Source of the DNA: CAWHXG01 sp963833235
Lineage (GTDB): Bacteria > Pseudomonadota > Alphaproteobacteria > Rhodobacterales > Rhodobacteraceae
Length of the DNA stretch: 64,000 nt
Assembly (NCBI GenBank): GCA_963833235.1
Contig: CAWHXG010000006.1
Location: 62,001 to 126,000 of the forward strand
Direction: 5' to 3'
A program made the translations under genes and the position numbers. Shown here piece after piece: positions 25,437 through 35,437 of the stretch. Positions within the stretch are counted from its first letter, which is position 1, and every line of letters begins with the position of its first letter. The notes beneath the pieces are model-generated. The model worked only from the letters and a program-made list of their open reading frames with translations, did no database searches and was not told the DNA's origin.

Positions 25437-28400
25437 ATGAGAATTGAGCGGAGCTTCACCCGGACCGAGGATGCCTATGCGGACGTCCGGTTCGCCACCA
25501 CGGCCTCCGAGATCCGCAATCCGGATGGCACGGTGGTCTTCCGCCTCGATGCCGTGGAGGTTCCCGAAGGCTGGAGCCAGGTCGCCTCCGACGTGCTCGC
25601 CCAGAAGTACTTCCGCAAGGCCGGGGTCGCAGCACGGCTGAAGCGGGTCCGCGAGCGCGGCGTGCCCGCCTTTCTCTGGCGCTCGGTCCCCGACGAGGAC
25701 GCGCTGGCAGAGCTGCCCGAAGGCCAGCGCTACGGCGGCGAGACCTCTGCCGTGCAGGTCTTCGACCGGCTGGCGGGCGCCTGGGCCTACTGGGGCTGGA
25801 AGGGCGGCTACTTCACCGCGGAAGCCGATGCCCGCGCCTATTTCGACGAGATGCGGCACATGCTGGCCACCCAGCGGGCGGCGCCGAACTCGCCGCAATG
25901 GTTCAACACCGGGCTGCATTGGGCGTACGGCATCGATGGCCCCGCGCAGGGCCACTACTACGTGGATTACAAGACGGGCAAGCTGACCGCCTCGACCTCC
26001 TCCTATGAACATCCCCAACCCCATGCCTGCTTCATCCAGGCTGTGAATGACGATCTCGTTAACGAGGGCGGGATCATGGACCTCTGGGTGCGCGAAGCGC
26101 GGCTTTTCAAGTACGGATCGGGCACCGGCACCAACTTCTCGTCGCTCCGCGGCGAGGGCGAGGCGCTTTCGGGCGGCGGCAAATCCTCGGGCCTCATGGG
26201 CTTCCTGCGAATTGGCGACCGCGCCGCGGGGGCCATCAAGTCCGGCGGCACCACCCGCCGGGCGGCCAAGATGGTCATCTGCGATGCCGACCACCCCGAC
26301 ATCGAGGCCTTCATCAACTGGAAGGTCATCGAGGAGCAGAAGGTCGCGAGCCTCGTCGCCGGCTCGAAATCCCACGAAGCCCGGCTGAACGAGATCTTCG
26401 CCGCCATCAAGGCCTGGGACGGCGACATCGACGCCGCGACGGACCCCAAGGTCAACGAGACCCTGAAGGCCGCCGTGAAGGCCGCCAAGAAGGCCGCCAT
26501 CCCAGAGACCTACGTGAAGCGCGTGCTCGACTACGCCCGCCAGGGCTTCGAGAGCATCGCCTTCCCGACCTACGACACCGACTGGGACAGCGAGGCCTAC
26601 AGCTCCGTCGCGGGGCAGAACTCGAACAACTCCGTGCGCCTGACGGACGCCTTCCTGCAGGCCGTGCGCGACGATGCCGGTTGGGATCTGATCCGCCGCA
26701 CCGACGGCAAGGTCGCCAAGTCCCTGCGCGCCCGCGATCTCTGGGAGCAGATCGGCCACGCCGCCTGGGCCTGCGCCGATCCCGGCATCCAGTTCCACGA
26801 CACCGTCAACGCCTGGCACACCTGCCCGGCCGACGGCGCGATCCGCGGCAGCAATCCGTGCAGCGAATACATGTTCCTCGACGATACCGCCTGCAACCTC
26901 GCCTCGCTGAACCTGCTCACCTTCTACCGCGAGGGCGCCTTCGCCGCCGAAGACTACATCCACGCCACCCGGCTCTGGACCCTGACGCTGGAGATCAGCG
27001 TGACGATGGCGCAGTTCCCCAGCAAGGAGATCGCGCAGCGCTCCTACGATTTCCGTACCCTCGGCCTCGGCTACGCCAACATCGGCGGCCTGCTGATGAC
27101 CATGGGCCTCGGTTACGACAGCGACGAGGGCCGCGCGCTTTGCGGGGCGCTGACGGCCATCCTGACCGGCGTCTCCTACGCGACCAGCGCCGAGATCGCC
27201 GGCGAGGTGGGCGCCTTCCCGGGCCATGCGCGCAACGCCGACCACATGCTGCGCGTAATCCGCAACCACCGCGCCGCCGCCCTCGGCGCCACGGAAGGCT
27301 ATGAGGATCTGGCCGTGAAGCCGGTGCCGCTCGACCATGCCAACTGCCCCGATCCGCGCCTGATCCAGCTTGCGACCCAGGCGTGGGACGAGGCGCTGCG
27401 GCTCGGTCAGGCCCATGGCTACCGCAACGCCCAGGTCAGCGTCATCGCCCCCACCGGCACGATCGGGCTGGTGATGGATTGCGACACCACCGGGATAGAG
27501 CCCGACTTCGCGCTGGTGAAGTTCAAGAAGCTCGCCGGCGGCGGCTACTTCAAGATCATCAACCGCTCCGTCCCCGCGGCGCTGGAATTGCTCGGCTACG
27601 GCCCGGCGCAGGCGGCCGAGATCGTGGCCCACGCGGTCGGCCACGGCACCATGGGCAACGCGCCCGGCATCAACCACACGGCACTCGCCGGCCACGGCTT
27701 CGGCGCCGCCGAGATCGACAAGATCGAGGCCGCGCTGCCAAGCGCCTTCGACATCCGCTTCGTCTTCAACCAGTGGACGCTTGGCGCCGCCTTCTGCACC
27801 GAGACCCTTGGCATACCGGCCGCGAAGCTCGCCGACCCGACCTTCGACATGCTGGGCCATCTGGGCTTCACCCGTGCCCAGATCGAGGCCGCCAACGACC
27901 ATGTCTGCGGCACCATGACCCTCGAAGGCGCCCCGCATCTGGACCCGGCGCACTACCCGGTCTTCGATTGCGCCAATGCCTGCGGCAAGACCGGCCGCCG
28001 CTACCTCAGCGTCGCCGCCCACATCCACATGATGGCCGCCGCGCAAAGCTTCATCTCGGGCGCCATCAGCAAGACCATCAACATGGCCAACGACGCCACC
28101 ATCGCCGATTGCCAGGACGCCTACGAGCTCAGCTGGTCGCTGGGCGTCAAGGCCAACGCGCTCTACCGCGACGGATCGAAGCTCAGCCAGCCGCTGGCCG
28201 CCGCCCTGGTGGAAGACGACGACGACGCCGAGGAGATCCTCGCCACCGGGTCGGCGCAGGAGAAGGCCATCGTGCTGGCCGAGAAGATCGTCGAGAAGGT
28301 CATCGTCAAGGAGATCGTGCGCAACCACCGCGAGAAGCTGCCCGAACGGCGCAAGGGCTACACCCAGAAGGCGATCGTCGGCGGCCACAAGGTGTATCTG

Positions 28401-29093
28401 CGGACCGGCGAGTACCGCGACGGGCAGCTGGGCGAGATCTTCATCGACATGCACAAGGAAGGGGCTGGCTTCCGCGCGATGATGAACAACTTCGCCATCG
28501 CGATCAGCGTCGGGCTGCAATACGGCGTGCCGCTGGAGGAATTCGTGGACGCCTTCACCTTCACCCGGTTCGAGCCGGCGGGGATGGTGCAGGGCAACGA
28601 GGCGATCAAGAACGCCACCTCGATCCTCGACTACATCTTCCGCGAGCTGGCGGTCAGCTACCTCGACCGCACCGACCTCGCCCATGTCTCGCCCGAAGGG
28701 GCCAGCTTCGACAGCCTCGGGCAGGGCGTCGGCGAGGGCAAGCGCAACGTCGCGCCGGTGGGCGAGAGTGCTGCGTCGAAATCCCTCGAGGTGCTCAAGC
28801 AGATCAGCTCCTCGGGCTACCTGCGCAAGCGCCTGCCGCACGAGCTGGTCGTGCTGCAGGGCGGGCAGGGGGCGGTGGCCTTCGACGGGGCGATGGTCGC
28901 CGACAGCATCGTCGAGACCATCGAGACCCGCACCACCGCCGTCACCGAAGCCGCCACCGTCAGCCTGCGCAGCCGCGCCAAGATGCAGGGCTTTGAGGGC
29001 GACCCCTGCGGCGAGTGCGGCAACTACACGCTGGTCCGCAACGGCACCTGCATGAAGTGCAACACCTGCGGGGGGACGAGCGGGTGTAGCTAG
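25437..29093 (+). CDS. nrdJ: Vitamin B12-dependent (class II) ribonucleotide reductase
   Basis: This enzyme reduces ribonucleotides to deoxyribonucleotides using adenosylcobalamin, independent of oxygen. The 1218-residue protein is the long alphaproteobacterial NrdJ form. It has an N-terminal ATP-cone-like region, the active-site barrel with NPCSEYMFLDDTACNLASLN, IAPTGTIGLVMDCDT and the SFISGAISKTINMAND segment. It ends in a cysteine-rich zinc-ribbon tail (CGECGNY, CMKCNTCGG). Two NrdR-type boxes upstream suggest NrdR repression, and a strong hairpin terminator follows. It appears complete. Confidence 0.97.
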   Translation: MRIERSFTRTEDAYADVRFATTASEIRNPDGTVVFRLDAVEVPEGWSQVASDVLAQKYFRKAGVAARLKRVRERGVPAFLWRSVPDEDALAELPEGQRYGGETSAVQVFDRLAGAWAYWGWKGGYFTAEADARAYFDEMRHMLATQRAAPNSPQWFNTGLHWAYGIDGPAQGHYYVDYKTGKLTASTSSYEHPQPHACFIQAVNDDLVNEGGIMDLWVREARLFKYGSGTGTNFSSLRGEGEALSGGGKSSGLMGFLRIGDRAAGAIKSGGTTRRAAKMVICDADHPDIEAFINWKVIEEQKVASLVAGSKSHEARLNEIFAAIKAWDGDIDAATDPKVNETLKAAVKAAKKAAIPETYVKRVLDYARQGFESIAFPTYDTDWDSEAYSSVAGQNSNNSVRLTDAFLQAVRDDAGWDLIRRTDGKVAKSLRARDLWEQIGHAAWACADPGIQFHDTVNAWHTCPADGAIRGSNPCSEYMFLDDTACNLASLNLLTFYREGAFAAEDYIHATRLWTLTLEISVTMAQFPSKEIAQRSYDFRTLGLGYANIGGLLMTMGLGYDSDEGRALCGALTAILTGVSYATSAEIAGEVGAFPGHARNADHMLRVIRNHRAAALGATEGYEDLAVKPVPLDHANCPDPRLIQLATQAWDEALRLGQAHGYRNAQVSVIAPTGTIGLVMDCDTTGIEPDFALVKFKKLAGGGYFKIINRSVPAALELLGYGPAQAAEIVAHAVGHGTMGNAPGINHTALAGHGFGAAEIDKIEAALPSAFDIRFVFNQWTLGAAFCTETLGIPAAKLADPTFDMLGHLGFTRAQIEAANDHVCGTMTLEGAPHLDPAHYPVFDCANACGKTGRRYLSVAAHIHMMAAAQSFISGAISKTINMANDATIADCQDAYELSWSLGVKANALYRDGSKLSQPLAAALVEDDDDAEEILATGSAQEKAIVLAEKIVEKVIVKEIVRNHREKLPERRKGYTQKAIVGGHKVYLRTGEYRDGQLGEIFIDMHKEGAGFRAMMNNFAIAISVGLQYGVPLEEFVDAFTFTRFEPAGMVQGNEAIKNATSILDYIFRELAVSYLDRTDLAHVSPEGASFDSLGQGVGEGKRNVAPVGESAASKSLEVLKQISSSGYLRKRLPHELVVLQGGQGAVAFDGAMVADSIVETIETRTTAVTEAATVSLRSRAKMQGFEGDPCGECGNYTLVRNGTCMKCNTCGGTSGCS

Positions 29094-29107
29094 ACAGATT
29101 GGGGGTT

Positions 29108-29135
29108 GGGGATCGGTGTTACAGCACCGATCCCC
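29108..29135 (+). terminator. Hairpin terminator after nrdJ
   Basis: A perfect 11-bp inverted repeat, GGGGATCGGTG and CACCGATCCCC, with a 6-base loop, begins 15 bases after the nrdJ stop. The following GGCCTTTCCC has only a short T run, so termination may be partial or aided by Rho. Confidence 0.75.
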
Positions 29136-29301
29136 GGCCTTTCCCGCAAAAGAATAGCACGCTGCGGGATAAGCAAGTTCGGCCCAGTTCGGGTCGACAT
29201 CAGATGGAGACCATTACCGGATGAGCGGATCAATGGCGTGCTCAGAACTACAGGGTTTATCCACGAGCAATCGGGCCTCCCTGTGGACATAGGAGACTCC
29301 A

Positions 29302-29514
29302 ATGTCGGTGAAAAAGATCACGGTTACTCAAGAGAATTCGACCGGCCTAAACACTCACTTCAATGTGCCTGGTCAAGGTGAGTTACCTAGAGGAACGTTG
29401 GCGAACCAAATTGCGGCAGGAAAGCACCCTGGCTACCATGTCATGAAGGATCCCAACGGAAGACGAATTCCTCGCTCGAACCCAGATGGTTCTAGCGGCA
29501 ACAATCTTGATTAA
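29302..29514 (+). CDS. Small low-GC orphan protein (70 aa)
   Basis: A 70-residue hydrophilic protein starting MSVKKITVTQENSTGLNTHF and ending SNPDGSSGNNLD. A good ribosome binding site (AGGAGA, 5 bases before the ATG) supports translation. The pattern ITVTQENS, then GTLANQIAAGKHPGYHVM, then RSNPDGSSGNNL recalls small DUF3892-type proteins, but that is only a weak resemblance. The gene and its roughly 150-base upstream flank are clearly less GC-rich than neighbouring genes and use A/T-ending codons, which suggests recent acquisition. It lies alone between the nrdJ terminator and convergent ilvN. Confidence 0.6.
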   Translation: MSVKKITVTQENSTGLNTHFNVPGQGELPRGTLANQIAAGKHPGYHVMKDPNGRRIPRSNPDGSSGNNLD

Positions 29515-29677
29515 GAGTTCCGGGGCGCGTGCGCGCGTCCTTGACGCCGGCCAGGCCGCAGGCAGACAACGAAAAGACTATCGAGCGGTTAAGAATAACG
29601 AGCCGGGCTGGCGAAACTGGAAGGGGGCGGCAACGCCTCCTTCTTTCTGCGTCAGGAATGCGAGCCGCCGCCGCCCG

Positions 29678-30271
29678 TCACCCCATCACCTCGCCATGCG
29701 CCGCGTGCTGGGTCGGCCCCCGCGACAGCGCCGCCACGCCCGTCCGCGCAATCTCCAGCAGGCCCAGCGGTCGCATCAGCTCCGCGAAGGCATCGACCTT
29801 CTCCGAGGTCCCGGTGATCTCGAACACGAAGCTCGTCAGCGATGTGTCCACCACCTTGGCGCGGAAGATGTCCGCCAGCCGCAGCGCCTCCACCCGCTTC
29901 TCGCCGGTGCCCGCCACCTTGATCAGCGCCAGCTCGCGTTCCACCGAATGCCCCTCGACCGTCAGGTCGTGCACCTCGTGGGTCGGCACCATCCGGTCCA
30001 GCTGCGCCTTGATCTGCTGGATCACCTGCGGCGTGCCCGTGGTGACGATGGTGATCCGCGAGCGCCGCCCCTCGTGGTCCACCTCCGCCACGGTCAGGCT
30101 GTCGATGTTGTAGCCCCGCCCCGAGAACAGCCCGATCACCCGCGCCAGGACCCCCGCCTCGTTGTCGACCAGCACGGCCAGCGTGTGCCGCTCCTCCACG
30201 TCGCTCAGATGGCTGCGCAGGTCATAGGCCGAATGCTGCGACGTGCCCTTCTTGATATGCAGTTTCGTCAT
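29678..30271 (-). CDS. ilvN: Acetolactate synthase small (regulatory) subunit
   Basis: This subunit activates the catalytic subunit IlvB and confers valine feedback. The 197-residue protein has an N-terminal ACT domain (HTLAVLVDNEAGVLARVIGL, then FSGRGYNIDSLTVAE) and a C-terminal ALS_ss domain (VEALRLADIFRAKVVDTS). The ribosome binding site AAGGAG precedes the ATG by 7 bases. It is not directly adjacent to ilvB: about 840 bases including a plus-strand membrane protein gene separate them, so it likely has its own promoter. Confidence 0.96.
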   Translation of the reverse strand: MTKLHIKKGTSQHSAYDLRSHLSDVEERHTLAVLVDNEAGVLARVIGLFSGRGYNIDSLTVAEVDHEGRRSRITIVTTGTPQVIQQIKAQLDRMVPTHEVHDLTVEGHSVERELALIKVAGTGEKRVEALRLADIFRAKVVDTSLTSFVFEITGTSEKVDAFAELMRPLGLLEIARTGVAALSRGPTQHAAHGEVMG

Positions 30272-30447
30272 CGCGGATCTCCTTGGGTTTGCGGCGCGGC
30301 GCGGCGTGCGGGGGGCAGGGGCTGCAATATTCCGCCGAAGGCCGGGCCGACAGGCCGCATATTGTTACAGATTCCGGCCTGAAGCCGACGTTTGGTAAAG
30401 CCAGGCTCGCACCGGATCACGGGCCGGTGTAGAGGATTGCGCGAGAC

Positions 30448-30468
30448 TACGGAATCCGTAGGTATACC
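30448..30468. promoter_or_regulatory. Paired palindromes upstream of the membrane protein gene
   Basis: The perfect-arm inverted repeat TACGG-aat-CCGTA (30448-30460) is followed at once by the 8-bp palindrome GGTATACC. They lie 52-72 bases upstream of the ATG at 30520, in promoter position between divergent genes. This may be an operator; the regulator is unknown. Confidence 0.35.
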
Positions 30469-30519
30469 GTACGAAAGCCGCGAAAGTATCGTCATTTCAA
30501 CGCCCTGGAGGACACCCCC

Positions 30520-31014
30520 ATGACCACCGCCACCGCAGAGCCCGGCCTCGACGTCGCCCGCATCGCCGGCAACACCCTGATCGCCGGCGCCATCGCCACG
30601 GTCGCGTTCGACTTCTTCGGCCAGTCGCTCAGCCCCGGCCTCGGCTTCGCATCGCTGGCGCCGGTGCCGCTGGCCAACTCCACCCTGCAGGCGCTCTTCG
30701 GCGCGCCGTGGGAGCCGGGCGCCCATGCGCTGCACTACGTCGCGGGGCTCGTCGCCTACCCCTTGGGCTGGCTGCTGGTCGCCGAGCCGCTGCGCCGCCG
30801 CGTCGCGCCGCAGGTGCCCTGGATCGCCGGCGCGGTCGCCTACGGCGTCGTGCTGTGGATCTTCGCGATGTACATCATGGCGCATCTGATCGCCGGCCTT
30901 CCCGCGTTTCTGGGCTTCACCGGCATCACCTGGGTGGCGCTGGTGGGGCATGTGCTTTTCGCCATCGTGGCGGCCTGGGCCTATCGCTGGCGCGGCGAGC
31001 CCGGCCCGTTCTGA
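30520..31014 (+). CDS. Four-helix integral membrane protein of unknown function
   Basis: The 164-residue protein has about four hydrophobic segments: NTLIAGAIATVAFDFFG, HYVAGLVAYPLGWLLV, WIAGAVAYGVVLWIFAMYIM and GITWVALVGHVLFAIVAAWA. The ends are short and charged. A CTGGAGG site precedes the ATG. I do not recognise the family. It is transcribed against its neighbours and separates ilvN from ilvB, so it probably does not take part in branched-chain synthesis. Confidence 0.82.
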   Translation: MTTATAEPGLDVARIAGNTLIAGAIATVAFDFFGQSLSPGLGFASLAPVPLANSTLQALFGAPWEPGAHALHYVAGLVAYPLGWLLVAEPLRRRVAPQVPWIAGAVAYGVVLWIFAMYIMAHLIAGLPAFLGFTGITWVALVGHVLFAIVAAWAYRWRGEPGPF

Positions 31015-31112
31015 GGCGCCGGGGGTGGGCGGGCGGCATCCCGCCGACCCGGGGGAGGGGGCGGCCCCGACCTCGCCGACCCGCGGCGGGGCAGGGTCCG
31101 CCCCGCCGCCCC

Positions 31113-32864
<1,752 letters not shown>

Positions 32865-32902
32865 CGGTCCGCTCCGTTCCGCCACTCCGCGGGCGGTATC
32901 GC

Positions 32903-32932
32903 AAAAAAAAGCCCCAGAGGAAGGTCCGGGGC
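32903..32932 (-). terminator. Rho-independent terminator inside the ilvB leader (attenuator)
   Basis: On the minus strand an 8-bp stem (GCCCCGGA with TCTGGGGC, loop CCTTCC) is followed by eight T residues. It lies downstream of a promoter-like sequence and a tiny leader ORF and 38 bases before the ilvB start, the arrangement of a transcription attenuator. An alternative pairing (32952-32957 with 32927-32932) would disrupt it. Confidence 0.85.
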
Positions 32933-32971
32933 GCGTCGAAAGACTGGATCGGCCCCGTGCGGGCCGCCGCG

Positions 32972-33004
32972 CTATCGCCTCATGTCCGCTACATCGATGG
33001 TCAT
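32972..33004 (-). CDS. Putative ilvB leader peptide (10 aa)
   Basis: The ORF encodes MTIDVADMRR and has a strong ribosome binding site (GGGAGGA, 5 bases before its ATG). It starts about 18 bases after the predicted transcription start and ends about 40 bases before the terminator stem, with a GC hairpin (32950-32966) in between. It contains one Ile and one Val codon (ATC, the rare GTA) and ends in rare Arg codons (AGG, CGA). The low number of branched-chain codons is atypical for a classic ilv leader. Confidence 0.6.
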   Translation of the reverse strand: MTIDVADMRR

Positions 33005-33028
33005 GGGGTCCTCCCGCGGTGTCGTCGG

Positions 33029-33057
33029 ACCGTAGGCGGGTGAATTCCGGGGGTCAA
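33029..33057 (-). promoter_or_regulatory. Sigma-70-type promoter for the ilvB leader
   Basis: On the minus strand, TTGACC (33052-33057) is separated by exactly 17 bases from TACGGT (33029-33034). A start about 7 bases downstream would fall near 33022, just before the leader peptide ribosome binding site. The -35 is a near-consensus match and the -10 is weaker. Confidence 0.6.
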
Positions 33058-33099
33058 GGCGAAAGATTGGAAGATTGGATATGAAACCGGTGCGCCCAC

Positions 33100-33139
33100 G
33101 CAACTTTGTTGCAGGGATACGGCCCCGTGAAGTAACTTC
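33100..33139. promoter_or_regulatory. Two inverted repeats in the ilvB-dctP intergenic region
   Basis: GCAAC-ttt-GTTGC (33100-33112) and GAAGT-a-ACTTC (33129-33139) are perfect-arm palindromes centred 28 bases apart. They lie upstream of both the ilvB promoter and dctP. They could be operators; no regulator gene is nearby to pair them with. Confidence 0.35.
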
Positions 33140-33357
33140 CGTTCTCCATTCCTGATCGGGCCATACGCGCCTCGGTGGGGGTCGCGGGCATTCGGGTCCC
33201 TGCATCTGCAAAGCCGCGATGCAACCTCGGATCGTTGCCGCAAATGCGCGTTAGAATCTCGAATCCCCTGTTTTCCTGTTGGAAACTTGTCGCTAGTGTC
33301 GCGCGACAACCAAAGCACCCGGCACGGGGCCGGGGGTTCAAGGGAGGACGACACTTA

Positions 33358-34440
33358 ATGGATCGCCGATCATTCATCCGTACCGCCGCCGTCGGTGGCG
33401 GTGCCGCCGCCGCGACGTCGCTGGCCGCACCCGCCATCGCCCAGGGCAACCGCACGCTGACCATGGTGACCACCTGGGGCCGCGGCCTCGCCGGCGTCCA
33501 CGACAGCGCCCAGTATTGCGCCGACATGATCACCGCCGCGACCGACGGGCAGCTGACGGTCGACGTGAAGGCCGCGGGCGAGCTCGTCGGCGCCTTCGAG
33601 GTGTTCGACGCCGTCACCGCCGGCCAGGCCGACATGTATCACGGCGTCGACTACTATTTCGTCGGTCAGCATCCGGGCTACCAGTTCTTCGCATCGCTGC
33701 CCTTCGGCATGACGGCGCAGGAGCTGAACGTCTGGTACTACCACGACGGCGGCATGGAGCTGCACGACGAGCTGGGCCAGATCTTCAACCTCAAGTCCTT
33801 CCTCGGCGGCAACACCGGCGCCCAGTCCGGCGGCTGGTTCCGCAACGAGATCAAGGGACCCGAAGATTTCCAGGGCCTGAAGTTCCGGATGCCGGGGCAG
33901 GGCGGCGAAGTGCTGGGCAAGCTCGGCGCCTCGGTCCAGAACCTGCCGGGCGGCGAGGTCTACCAGGCGCTCGCGTCCGGCGCCATCGACGGGACCGAGT
34001 GGATCGGCCCCTGGGCCGACGAGAAGGCCGGCTTCCAGGAGATCACCAAGATCTACTACACCGGCGGTTTCCACGAGCCCGGGCCCGGCCTGACCCTCGC
34101 CACCAACCGCGAGGTCTTCGAGAGCCTGTCGCCTGCCCACCAGAAGGTGATCGAGCAGGTCGCGGCCTCGTCCACGCAATGGACCCTGTCGCTCTTCCTC
34201 AAGAACAACGGCGCGGCCCTGCAGCGGCTGCAGTCCGGCGGCGTGCAGATCATGGAATTCCCCGACAGCGTCTGGGATGCCTTCGGCACGGCCGCCCAGG
34301 AAGTCTGGCAGGACAACATGTCCGACGATCTCTACAAGAAGATCTTCGACAGCTACCAGGCCTCGCTCAAGTCGTCGTCGAGCTGGATCCAGCGCTCCGA
34401 AGGCGCCTTCACCAACCAGCGGAACCGCATCCTCGGCTGA
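33358..34440 (+). CDS. TRAP transporter solute-binding protein, TakP-like
   Basis: This periplasmic receptor delivers an organic acid to the DctQM permease. The 360-residue precursor begins MDRRSFIRTAAVGGGAAA, a twin-arginine signal, with cleavage after APAIAQ. The body carries DctP-family blocks SGGWFRNEIKGPEDFQGLKF and ASGAIDGTEWIGPWADEKAG. The GGNTG-x-Q-x-GGWFR and TEWIGP-x-x-DEK patterns match the TakP (2-oxoacid-binding) subfamily, so a carboxylate such as a keto acid is the likely ligand; this is inferred. AGGGAGGA lies 9 bases before the ATG; the open frame upstream is not coding. It is first in a dctP-dctQ-dctM operon and followed by a strong hairpin. Confidence 0.93.
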   Translation: MDRRSFIRTAAVGGGAAAATSLAAPAIAQGNRTLTMVTTWGRGLAGVHDSAQYCADMITAATDGQLTVDVKAAGELVGAFEVFDAVTAGQADMYHGVDYYFVGQHPGYQFFASLPFGMTAQELNVWYYHDGGMELHDELGQIFNLKSFLGGNTGAQSGGWFRNEIKGPEDFQGLKFRMPGQGGEVLGKLGASVQNLPGGEVYQALASGAIDGTEWIGPWADEKAGFQEITKIYYTGGFHEPGPGLTLATNREVFESLSPAHQKVIEQVAASSTQWTLSLFLKNNGAALQRLQSGGVQIMEFPDSVWDAFGTAAQEVWQDNMSDDLYKKIFDSYQASLKSSSSWIQRSEGAFTNQRNRILG

Positions 34441-34474
34441 TCCGGCCCGCCCGGCCGGGCCCAACCGCCGAACG

Positions 34475-34503
34475 CCACCGCCCCGGTCCAGCCGGGGCGG
34501 TGG
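34475..34503 (+). terminator. Intercistronic hairpin between dctP and dctQ
   Basis: CCACCGCCCCGG and its exact complement CCGGGGCGGTGG form a 12-bp stem with a 5-base loop between the receptor and permease genes, with no T run after it. Such hairpins usually stabilise the upstream message or limit read-through, giving more receptor than permease. Confidence 0.75.
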
Positions 34504-34534
34504 TCCCTCATCCCCAACATTACGGAGCGCCAGG

Positions 34535-35428
34535 ATGGACGGCATCGTCTGGTTTCTGACGAACCTCGCGCAGGCCGTCGTCCATTTCGCCCAGGCGGTG
34601 GCGCAGCCCGGCCTCTGGCTGAACTGGTCCGACCCTGAAGCCATCATGCGCGTCGTCTACTATGGCGGCTCGACAGAACTGTTCTTCGTCGCCCTCCTGG
34701 CCTTCCTGATCCTGACCGGCATCGGCCTCTGGAAGCACGCGGTCCTCTGGGGCTACGTGCGCGGGGTCGAATGGTTCGGCAACACGGTCGGCCGCGCGGC
34801 CGCCTGGGTCGGCCTGCTCATGGTCCTGCAACAGCTGCTGATCGTCTTCCAGCAGCGGATCTTCCAGGTCGCCGAGATCTCCATCGGCCCCTTCGGTTCG
34901 GCCTTCACCAAGGACGTCAGCTGGTTCTCGGAAGAGCTGAAGCTCTACAACGCCATCGTCGTGGCGCTCTGCTGCGCCTACACCTTCATCCAGGGCGGTC
35001 ATGTACGGGTCGACCTTATCTATGGCGGGGTGTCGCGCCGCGCCAAGAAGATCATGGACATGGTCGGCACCATGGTGCTGATGATCCCGGCACTTCTGCT
35101 GACATGGCTCTTCGCGTGGTACTTCCTCTGGCGTCACCTCATCACGCCCAAGGTCTCGGCCTCCGACACGCTCGACCTGCTGCTGCGCAAGGCCCAGATC
35201 GTGCGGTGGAACGTCGAGACCATCGGCTTCTCGCCCAACGGCTTCAACGCCTACTTCCTCTTCAAGATCCTGATCGTCGCCTTCGTCTTCATGATGCTGC
35301 TGCAGGCGGTGGCGTTCTTCTACCGCAACCTGCTTGAGCTGATCGAGGGCGAGGCGGCGGACGAACGCTACCACGACCGCGACAGCCTCGGCGACGAGTT
35401 GGCCGAGCGGGCCGCGGAAATCCATTAG
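34535..35428 (+). CDS. TRAP transporter small permease subunit (DctQ type)
   Basis: The 297-residue membrane protein is larger than most DctQ subunits (about 170-200). It has membrane segments around LFFVALLAFLILTGIGLW, AAWVGLLMVLQQLLIVF, AIVVALCCAYTFIQGG, IMDMVGTMVLMIPALLLTWL and FLFKILIVAFVFMMLLQA. HVRVDLIYGGVSRRAK matches the conserved DctQ block. The ATG at 34535 is internal to a longer frame that overlaps dctP. It is 9 bases upstream of the dctM start, so the two are co-translated. Confidence 0.9.
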   Translation: MDGIVWFLTNLAQAVVHFAQAVAQPGLWLNWSDPEAIMRVVYYGGSTELFFVALLAFLILTGIGLWKHAVLWGYVRGVEWFGNTVGRAAAWVGLLMVLQQLLIVFQQRIFQVAEISIGPFGSAFTKDVSWFSEELKLYNAIVVALCCAYTFIQGGHVRVDLIYGGVSRRAKKIMDMVGTMVLMIPALLLTWLFAWYFLWRHLITPKVSASDTLDLLLRKAQIVRWNVETIGFSPNGFNAYFLFKILIVAFVFMMLLQAVAFFYRNLLELIEGEAADERYHDRDSLGDELAERAAEIH

Positions 35429-35437
35429 GGGACATCG

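Larger units (their letters stand above)
33005..33357. other. Divergent regulatory region between ilvB and dctP
   Basis: This 353-base stretch has no gene. It contains the ilvB promoter (33029-33057), two short perfect-arm inverted repeats (33100-33112 and 33129-33139) and, by position, the promoter of the TRAP operon, which I could not pinpoint. Confidence 0.6.

Noticed and set aside
24993..28841. A 1282-codon open frame on the minus strand opposite nrdJ
   Set aside because: It mirrors the codon structure of nrdJ in GC-rich DNA, is rich in Gly/Val/Arg/His/Asp without any domain, and runs past both ends of the real gene.
29486..30382. Plus-strand frames across ilvN
   Set aside because: Antisense of ilvN with Arg/His-rich composition and no ribosome binding site.
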